This document shows positions 57,501 to 64,000 of a stretch of DNA of 64,000 nt, in pieces. Both the position numbers and the translations under genes were made by a program. The DNA is from Anisodus tanguticus. Its lineage: Eukaryota > Streptophyta > Magnoliopsida > Solanales > Solanaceae. The stretch spans positions 65,420,513-65,484,512 of the forward strand of contig CM067539.1 of NCBI GenBank assembly GCA_034509755.1, in the 5' to 3' direction. The notes beneath the pieces were generated by a model. The model was not told the origin of the DNA. It did no database searches and saw only the letters and a program-made list of their open reading frames with translations. Within the stretch, counting starts at the first letter, position 1. Every line of letters begins with the position of its first letter.

Positions 57501-59392
57501 ACATATATATATATGTATAGATATGTATGTCTATAATTTGTTTTTTTATTGAGAAGGTGGAAAGCTACTCTACTACATTTCCACTATAAAACGAGGATCT
57601 AGTGTCATAATCTATTTCAGAACTTACTCAAAAGAATAAAACTGATAGATAATTCTTTCTTTTTCTCTCTGTTTCTCTCGCTCTCACACACACAAACATA
57701 CATGTACATTCACTAAATGCACCTATAAACTTTGCAACAACCAACAATAACAACAACAACACACCCAGTGTAATCCCACAAAGTGGGGTCAGGGGAGGGT
57801 AGAGTGTACACAGACCTTACCCCTACCATGGGAGGTAGAGAGTCAATGCATATTCACAATCTCCAAAATGTTTTCAATCATTGTAACCTCAATTAGACTG
57901 ATATGATGTGCTCCAATTTCAGTGAAATGAAGGCCAATTTCACAAGTGTTCTAACTTTTTTTGAGACTCTGAAAGTCTCTGATTCAAGGTCAGCATTGTT
58001 AAAAGAATCTACTCACTTAAGAAAGAAGGTTATAGAAAGTGACAACATGTAGGCAAATTTCAGTTTGAACTTAACTAACAACTCACTCAGAACCTAGAAA
58101 AATTCAACTGACATATAGTTAGCGGTTTTGCCAGAACATTATGGAAGTGGCTTGCCAGGGACAATTTAACTTTTGTCAGAGATCACACAATATACACTCC
58201 AGAAGTGCAGCACCAACAGTAAACTGGAATGCCATGAATGCAGACACCAAAATAGAGATATCATATTATGGTAAACCTGTTCACTTCTAACTTATCACAC
58301 AAATATTATGACAGAAGCTAACATTGCATATGAAAGAAAACCCATCAACTAATAATGCAAATTAAAAAATAACTGATAGATACCAGCAAAACATAACAAA
58401 TTAAAACTGAAGTACCAATCAAACAAGAGAAAATATAGGACCTGTTGGTTTATAGGAGCACCACCATAGGCAACAACCACCTTGACACCAGTTTGATATG
58501 AAAACTTTTTAGCTTCATCATGAATCTGCATATCATGACACAACCATCAACCCTTCAGATAAAACTTATTATGTGAAGCAAACCATATATCAATAATGTA
58601 CAGAGAGCAAATCCTCCTTAGTTTTTTCTTCTCTTTTCGACTATATATTATAGACCAATAACCAGAAAAACTTACTTGGCATGAGAGTTCCCTCGTCGGG
58701 GAGAGAATAAGAGCTAGAGGAAATGCCATACGTGGACGTGGAGGTCTAGGAAATTGGCCCCTCATGATTCCACTTATGATGGGAAAGCAGAAAGCAGCGG
58801 TTTTTCCAGAACCAGTCTGAGCACAAGCCATCAAATCCCTCCCCGCAAGTGAAATAGGTATAGTATGCCGTTGCACAGGGGTTGGCTTAACATACTTGCA
58901 CCTCCTAATATTTTCGTTGACAGCTTCACCTAAATCAATATCTGCAAAAGTATTCACAGGAGGGGGCACGTTATCCCCGCTTGTTTCCACCGGAATATCC
59001 TCGTACGCATCAAAATTGATCGCGGAACTCTCTTGTTCACTAACGGGTTCATTATCCTCGTCCGTGAAGGGGTTAATTTCCCGATCCCTCCCACGATCCC
59101 AACCACCACTTCTGCCATTCCAACCACCACCACCTCGTCCTCCTCCTCCACCAGAATAACTAGATTGGTATTCATTCCTTTGACCACTCCAATGACTCCC
59201 AACCACATTCGGGACACCATAACCACTATGGTCATTATTACCTAATGCAGCAGCCCCAGCATACGAAACCTGTGCAGGTCCTGCAAGAGGATCTGTTGAA
59301 GGTCGGTTTCGTAGATGTGGCGGAACATATGCCGACTTGGCCGGAGCTCCAGCCGGATTCTCGGCTGCAGAGACAGAATCAGCCCATGACAT
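45264..59392 (-). CDS. DEAD-box ATP-dependent RNA helicase, DDX3/Ded1 type, 6 exons
   Basis: Exons 59392-58676, 58525-58442, 51199-50957, 50659-50492, 49936-49823 and 45755-45264 all join in phase 0 with GT-AG introns: 605 aa. The family unwinds RNA with ATP and acts in translation initiation and mRNP remodelling (Arabidopsis RH11/RH37/RH52 group). N-terminus: MSWADS, YVPPHLRNR (22-30) and a Gly/Arg-rich stretch (81-103). Motifs: Q motif with Q174, AQTGSGKT (191-198), PTREL (232-236), TPGRL (281-285), DEAD (305-308), SAT (340-342), VFVETKK (410-416), ATDVAARGLDIP (461-472), HRIGRTGR (491-498). The C-terminal tail is rich in Gly, Arg, Ser and Tyr and ends VTSAWD. An in-frame ATG at 59413 would add seven residues; I chose 59392 because MSWAD is the family start. 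Introns 2 (7,242 bp) and 5 (4,067 bp) are filled with retrotransposons, yet every exon is intact. Confidence 0.96.
46519..46740 (+). mobile_element. Full-length tRNA-derived SINE with 17-bp target duplication
   Basis: The 222-bp body starts gcacccaagggtgtggcctg (an A-box-like region), has a B-box-like aagtttaaattcc near 46573, and ends gctcgaacaccacggttata plus an A-rich tail. It matches a well-known Solanaceae SINE (SolS type, named from memory). The repeat aagattgagcaatggag flanks it perfectly at 46502-46518 and 46741-46757. It sits in helicase intron 5, antisense to the gene. Confidence 0.9.
47090..49395 (+). mobile_element. RTE-type LINE, 5'-truncated, with 17-bp target duplication
   Basis: The element lies in helicase intron 5, antisense to the gene. 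The direct repeat ttggatatttggtttga at 47073-47089 and 49396-49412 defines its ends. It begins in the region between endonuclease and reverse transcriptase (GGHRGDWWWNGEV near 47245). It continues through WYKNK-type (YKNKGDIQSCNNYRGIKLL at 47880), GRSTTEVIHLVRRL, an LVCFFALVMDVLT segment, the palm remnant (DDVVLIDETKG) and a C-terminal RGRGRPKKYWGEVI. The 3' tail (49300-49395) ends tatgttgttg. Frame changes near 47490, 47760 and 48150, and in-frame stops near 48588 and 48745, make it inactive. It is the intact-order reference for the fragments at 21-24 kb. Confidence 0.92.
51476..51507. repeat. (CA)n(TA)n microsatellite, target duplication of the L1 element
   Basis: A run of AC dinucleotides followed by atatat abuts the poly(T) that ends the L1 insertion. 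The same composite tract stands at 57489-57515 on the other side. Confidence 0.75.
52290..55567 (-). pseudogene. L1 ORF2 (endonuclease and reverse transcriptase) remnant
   Basis: Endonuclease: MKVNLISWNVRGLNN (near 55205), LTGVYAPHTRYD and TCGDFNTNR (near 54800). Reverse transcriptase: AVDKAPGPDGFTMGFYK (near 53870), FLQGRQIMDAAL, FDIEKAYDHVSW (near 53480) and a YADD box near 53190 with a one-base frameshift directly after it. Then GLHLNWNKS, TKYLGMPLGA and LGRWKSQYLFLGGRL follow, and a zf-RVT-like C-terminal segment, SIKVGDGTKTSFWEDHWIG (about 52450). Several frame changes and stops, for example TAG near 53337, make it non-functional. Confidence 0.9.
55580..56812 (-). pseudogene. L1 ORF1 (gag-like) remnant
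   Basis: The first frame reads WIGQTLREASKANGNLVRRW, then GRYITIINVQGRRRSVKIIP. The next reads MWVSLVGVLLHRWSQKVFK, then GDFCGGWVETEEETH and WVRIRVHGDG, matching the DUF4283-type nucleic-acid-binding region of plant L1 ORF1. The C-terminal part is hydrophilic and Glu-rich. Frames break near 56500-56370 and 55995. Confidence 0.75.
57735..57845 (-). mobile_element. RTE LINE / SINE 3' tail
   Basis: caacaacaacacacccagtg, then gtggggtcaggggagggtag and ccttacccctaccatgggag, is the complement of the tail at 49300-49395. It is well preserved, but only the tail is present. In helicase intron 2. Confidence 0.75.
57846..58441. other. Remaining helicase intron 2 DNA
   Basis: No repeat or exon is recognised between the tail fragment and exon 2 at 58442-58525. 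Confidence 0.5.
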
Positions 59393-59750
59393 TGGCATAG
59401 TCAAAACACCCAAAAATCACACTCTTTCTTTACCTTCCCCTCCAGTTGTCAAAACAAGAAAACAAAGAAGATACCCCTAAAACCAAAATTTCAGCTAATT
59501 TTACGAATCCAAGCTACTTATCCCTCCTAAAACAAAAATTCAGATCAAAATCCAGCAACATTCGTCATCATCAAATCAAATTTGAATTCCCCAAGTCTCT
59601 TATCAGCCTGCAAATCCCAGAACCCGGAAAATCAGCCAGACACTTCTCCGAAAACCACTTAAAGAAGCACATATTCTAAACAAACAACCTCATATCAAGA
59701 GTATGCAATCCAACCCAAATGGACAACCACTTAAAACAATTTCTTTTTGA
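59393..59750 (-). promoter_or_regulatory. 5' leader / proximal upstream region of the helicase gene
   Basis: This is directly upstream of the helicase start codon and free of recognisable repeats. I cannot place the transcription start. Plant genes of this group often have an intron in the 5' leader, so the true promoter may lie beyond the repeat array at 59750-61600. Confidence 0.35.
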
Positions 59751-59910
59751 AATTATAGCCAAAATGATCACATCCCCACATAAGAATTGAGATAAAAACA
59801 CCTATTTTAACATATATACATGTTAAAAAGATGCCCATTTCATACCTCAGCAAAAAAACCCACTTATCAAAATTGAGAAAACCAGAAAAACAAAACAATT
59901 CCCATCTCAA

Positions 59911-60004
59911 TAACAACATACAAGTGGGATTGTAGAGTGTACGCAAACCTTACCCCCCTACCTTGGGAGGTATAGAGGCAGTTTCCGATAGACCCTCGGC
60001 TCAA
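59911..60004 (-). mobile_element. RTE LINE / SINE 3' tail
   Basis: aacaacatacaagtgggatt, then cgcaaaccttacccccctac and cgatagaccctcggctcaat. Complement of the tail at 49300-49395, with a deletion in the cccagtgtaatcccac part. Confidence 0.65.
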
Positions 60005-60156
60005 TAATCAGTAAAACACCAAAAAGGAAGAATTGAAATAAAAACACCCACTTTAACATATATACATGTTAAAAAGAATCCCCGTTTCATACAGCAAAAA
60101 CCCACTTATCAAATTGGAGATAGCCAGAACAATAAAGCAATACCCATCTCAATAAT

Positions 60157-60205
<49 letters not shown>

Positions 60206-60770
60206 ACAAAAAATGGAGAGAAAAAAAAGAATAAACCTTTCAAAATTGATAGACAAAGACCCACTTGACAAAATTGAGATAAAAACAGGAAAAACAAACA
60301 AATACCCATTTCAAGAATCAATTTTTTTTTTATGAAGTAAGTTGTTATCATTGAAATAGGGCAATACCCATTTCAAGAATCACTTTAAACAACAATAATT
60401 CACATACTTAAAGCAAAATACATACAATATAAGATAAAAGACTAGAAATAGGGAAATACCCATTTCAACAATCAATTTTTATTGATGAAGTAAGTCATTA
60501 TCATTAATATAACACAATACCCATTACAAGAATCACTTTAAACAACAAAAATTCCCAAAAATCAACACAAACCCATATCATACTTGAAGCAAATACATAC
60601 AATTTGAGAGACAAACAAGCAAAAAGACAATAAATTGACTTGCAAAATTGAGATAACTAGAAAAATAAAACAATTCCCATCTCAATAATCAGCAAAAAAA
60701 AAAACACCAAAGGGGGGGGGGGAGAATACCCATTTCAAATTTGATAACTACATAGACATAATCAAATATG

Positions 60771-60823
60771 CTGAGGGTCTATCGGAAACAGCCTATCTAC
60801 CCCACAAAGATAGAGGTAAGGTA
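60771..60823 (+). mobile_element. RTE LINE / SINE tail fragment
   Basis: ctgagggtctatcggaaaca followed by gcctatctacc...agaggtaagg is the upstream half of the shared tail, in the opposite orientation to its neighbours. Confidence 0.55.
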
Positions 60824-60967
60824 TTTTACTTCATCAAGAATCAATTTTTTTGATGAAGTAAGTTGTTATCATTAGTATAGGGCAATACCCATTTCAAGAA
60901 TCACTTTAAACAACAATAATACCCAAAAATCAACACAAACACATATCAATACTTGAAGCAAATACAT

Positions 60968-61026
60968 ACAACAACAACATACGTAGGATGTACGTAGACC
61001 TTACCTCTACCTTTGCGGGGTAGAGA
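60968..61026 (-). mobile_element. RTE LINE / SINE tail fragment
   Basis: acaacaacatacgtaggatg, tacgtagaccttacctctac and a gcggggtagaga end. A short internal-deletion version of the shared tail inside the repeat array. Confidence 0.5.
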
Positions 61027-61600
61027 CAAGAAATAGGGCAATACCCATTTCAACAAACAATTTTTTTGATGAAGTAAGTTGTTATCATTAATATAGGGCA
61101 ATACCCATTTCATGAATCACTTTAAACAACAATAATTCCCAAAAATCAACACAAACCCATATTAATACTTGAAGCAAATACATATAATATAGGATGAAAG
61201 ACAAGAAATAGGGCAATACCCATTTCAAGAATCAGTTTAAACAACAACAATTCCCAAACCAAACACACAAATCAACACAAACCCGTATCAATACTTGAAG
61301 CAAATACACACAATGTAAGAGAAAAACATGAAAAACAAACAAATACCCATTTCAAGAATCACTATAAACAACAATAATTACCAAAAATCAACACAAACCC
61401 ATATCAATACTTGAAGCAAATACATAATAGGGCAATACCCATTTCAAGAATCAATTTTTTTATGAAGTTGTTATCATTGATATAGGGAAATAACCATTTC
61501 AAGAATCAGTTTAAACAACAATAATTCCCAAAAATCAACACAAACCCATATCAATACTTGAAGCAAATACATACAATATAACATAAAAGACAAGAAAGAA

Positions 61601-62014
61601 ACCTCTAAGTTTGAGAAGCAAAACAAAGGTAAGTGTTTTCGATTGGAAATGCAAAAATATATTGTTGTTGTTTGAGTTTATGTTTTTATTTTATATATAA
61701 TATATTATATATATACAATTTAGTTTTTTTCTTGTAATCTTCTTTGTTGGGTCTCCGTTGATTAAACGTAAACGAGAAGAAAAAAGGTTTGAAATGAAAA
61801 GGCAAAAAAAGGGGGAAATATAATAGAAGGTCAGTAGAGAGAGTTGAGACTTCTCCGTACGTTTCTTGATTGCGGCTGGGCTAAATTTTGGCCGATTTTC
61901 CCCGATTTTTCTTCTTTTTCTTTCAATTATAATCTAGTACTCTACTAGTACCATTAGTTTTATTTCTTAAAAAAATCTTATTTATTTTAAAAATCGTAAT
62001 GTTGGGTCACTTTA
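61601..62014. other. AT-rich flank beyond the upstream array
   Basis: No gene. Possible distal promoter or 5' leader exon of the helicase gene; an acctctaagtttgagaagca segment marks the end of the array. Confidence 0.35.
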
Positions 62015-62224
62015 GAGGGTGTTTACATTGTATTTTAAAAAGTAGTCTATAAGCTTTAAAGTCATAAGTTGTTAATACTCAATTTTGATTTTTGACTTAT
62101 TTTTATATTTTTATACTTAAAAGTAAATGCTTTAAGCACTTTTTTTCATTGTCAAACACCACAAAAGCTAGAAAAGTGCTTAAAAGCCAACAAACACTTA
62201 AAATAAGTCAATCCAAACATCCTC
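62015..62224. mobile_element. PIF/Harbinger-like MITE
   Basis: The 210-bp element begins GAGGGTGTTTACATTG and ends with the complementary CAATCCAAACATCCTC-type sequence. It is flanked by TTA at 62012-62014 and 62225-62227. The arms also share cttaaaa / ttaagc words, giving a foldback structure. Confidence 0.7.
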
Positions 62225-62393
62225 TTAATTTTTACTATTCCTTTAGGACGACTTTTGGATGCAAACTATTGAGGTTATTTCTTTAGTAACATATATATAA
62301 CATGTGAGTTGTAAATTTGAAATATGAAAAAATATGTAAGACGCATTATTGACCATTTGTCGGTAAGAATACAACTACAATAATGAATTATTT

Positions 62394-64000
62394 TGTAACG
62401 ACTCGTTTGGTCATTTAGCCCTTCTTGACCTATTATTTCTAATTTATCATTTCAGTGACCTTAATTTGGTGTTAATAGCTTGTGGAGAAAGGGTGGCATG
62501 CTTCTCGAGGTATATCAGATTCGTTCTAAAAGAAAATTCTAACTTAGAAGTTTCTTGAGTTTTGAAATGAGAAGGTCTAAGTAAGAGTTGACTTTTGGGT
62601 AAACATGTCCGTAATTGAGTTTCATCAATTCCATTAGGTTCGGGTCATCATTTATAACTTCGCCGAGTCTTTTGTTCGGGTCCTGAGGTGTTCAGGTGTG
62701 TTTTAGGGTACTTGGTTACCTAATCTTGGAATTTGAGAAAGTTAGGAGAATTTTATGAAAAGCATGTCTTAACGATGTCTGATCAATGTTTTGAGTGCGC
62801 GAGCGAGTTCATAGCGTTGATTATACTTAGATAGCATATTTGATTTACATTTGGGTGGTCCCGGATGAGTTTTGAGTGTCGTATTGAGAACTTGTGAACC
62901 ATAAAATTTGTTTTCAACTCTTGATGGTTTCCTTCTTCGTGGTCACAGAGGCTCACAAAGAAGGAAAGGGGAGTGGGTCGCGATCGTGGTGGTTGAGGTC
63001 ATGATCGCGTGGAGGGGTTCGTGGGTCGCGATCGTGGTGGTTGAGGTCATGATCGCATGGAGGGGTTCATGGGTCGAGTTTGGGTTACACTTCGTGATTG
63101 TAGCATGTAGGGCCTCGCGATCCCGAAGGTCATTTGAGACCTGGGTAGAATTAAAACCCCAACTTCAATTTTTTACTTCATTTTCACATAACTCAAGCTC
63201 TTGAACTCGGTTTTAGGAGAAATCAAAGGGGTTCTTCAAGATTCTTCATTGGGTTAACATTCTAAGTTCAAATCATTTACTTTATGTTGATTTCTTTCAT
63301 TTATTTGTAGTTTGATTCATGATTAGGGTTTAGTCCAAAACTTAAAAGAGTGCTTTTCATGAAATTAAATGTCAATATTTGGGCTTTTTGACTTGATCTT
63401 TTGAATTTAGACTAACTAAAATTTGGGTAACCCAATTTTAGAATAAAATTTCAGTTTTGCCCTTGGGGCTCGTGTTTGAATATTTTGGGATTTTCAGGGA
63501 AATATGGGAATATGGCATCCTTAACGTAGAATTCATATTAGTTGGACTCCGTTTATTTGAAACACTCCGGAAAGAAAAGGCTTTAGCTTGATGATTCGTC
63601 GCTCATGTTCAACTTTGAGGTAGGTTATGACTTACCCTTTTAGACTCCGATTGAAGAAGCGTATATAGAGTATAATTGTTGTCGGGGTATGCATGTGAGC
63701 CTTCAAACATTGGAGATGGTGCATAAATCCACTTAGGATTGATTTGGCAGATGTTGCATGTGCTATGTTAGCCATGTCTGATACTTATTTATACTCTTTG
63801 ATTCAAATTTCTATTTATCACTTTATATCTTGGTAATACCATGAGAAAAGGATTATTCTTGGACTTGATATGCTAAAAAGAGATGATATGACGAGTACTT
63901 ACCTTTCCGTACTCATTGATATTGTTGGCTTATGACATATGCATGTCTATTCATTCATACATATATTTTATTGAGATACATTGTGGATTTGAGGTATGGT
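62394..64000. mobile_element. Gypsy-type LTR, cut by the window end
   Basis: It starts TGTAACGACTCGTTTGGTC, a terminal word I associate with long Ty3/gypsy LTRs in Solanaceae. It runs without a gene to the end of the window. Inside is a tandem duplication with a 48-bp period at 62973-63070. Whether an internal domain follows cannot be told from this window. Confidence 0.6.

Larger units (their letters stand above)
59750..61600. repeat. Degenerate tandem repeat array upstream of the helicase gene
   Basis: Phrases recur in a loose order. They are aatacccatttcaagaatca; ttgatgaagtaagttgttatcatt; ctttaaacaacaataattccc; aaaaatcaacacaaaccc; and acttgaagcaaatacatac. The first occurs about ten times between 60300 and 61500. 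A separate pair of units (about 59755-59912 and 60022-60160) shares aaaacacc(t/c)a and ttaacatatatacatgtta plus acccacttatcaaa. Units vary from about 60 to 200 bp, with insertions of SINE-tail sequence, a run of about 38 A (60163-60200) and a run of about 11 G near 60712. Confidence 0.85.

Noticed and set aside
58954..59245. Val/Gly- or Pro/Thr-rich frames on both strands over helicase exon 1
   Set aside because: Shadow frames of the Gly/Arg-rich helicase N-terminus.
1..64000. A novel multi-gene system or gene cluster
   Set aside because: The five host genes belong to unrelated, known families on both strands and are separated by repeats; nothing suggests a shared pathway.

Overview
The window is plant nuclear DNA, most likely from a nightshade (Solanaceae). 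It is AT-rich, has GT-AG introns in plant-type genes, and carries tRNA-derived SINEs, RTE-type LINE tails, Stowaway and foldback elements of kinds I know from tobacco, tomato and potato. I cannot name the species. No prokaryotic, organellar or viral replicon is present.

Five host genes can be assembled, four of them with multiple or displaced parts. (1) 3054-4423 (+): a GPI-anchored-type lipid transfer protein, 3 exons, 203 aa. (2) 16657-20852 (+): a secreted DUF538 protein, 2 exons, 187 aa, whose 3.6 kb intron is full of repeats and contains (3a) a reverse-strand DUF761-type small gene at 19444-19686. (3b) A second, inverted copy of that small gene lies at 24918-25133 (+). (4) 27002-35843 (-): an F-box/kelch protein very like Arabidopsis At1g55270 (SAGL1), 2 exons, 437 aa, with a 7.5 kb intron. 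(5) 45264-59392 (-): a DDX3/Ded1-type DEAD-box RNA helicase, 6 exons, 605 aa, all helicase motifs intact, with introns of 7.2 and 4.1 kb swollen by retrotransposons. All exon joins keep frame and use GT...AG borders.

Most of the rest is transposon-derived. 0-3 kb: SINEs, a Stowaway MITE and a complete TRIM. 4.7-10.25 kb: a complete but broken Copia element with nearly identical LTRs. 10.4-15.3 kb: MITEs and an interleaved set of GGATCC-rich inverted repeats. 17-26 kb: a mosaic of SINE, foldback, CACTA-like and RTE LINE pieces around the DUF761 inverted duplication. 28.3-35.8 kb (F-box intron): a roughly 1.8 kb minisatellite split by a deleted Copia element. 38.4-40.6 kb: a Ty3/gypsy-type solo LTR. 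46.5-57.5 kb (helicase introns): a SINE, a 5'-truncated RTE LINE and a full-length L1 LINE, each with target-site duplications. 59.4-61.6 kb: a repeat array just upstream of the helicase start codon. 62.4-64 kb: the beginning of a second gypsy-like LTR, cut by the window end.

The genes do not form a pathway. What the window shows best is how introns and flanks of ordinary conserved genes take up repeats while their exons stay intact. The least ordinary structures are the F-box intron minisatellite, the DUF761 inverted duplication nested in another gene's intron, and the duplicated 5' end of the DUF538 gene.
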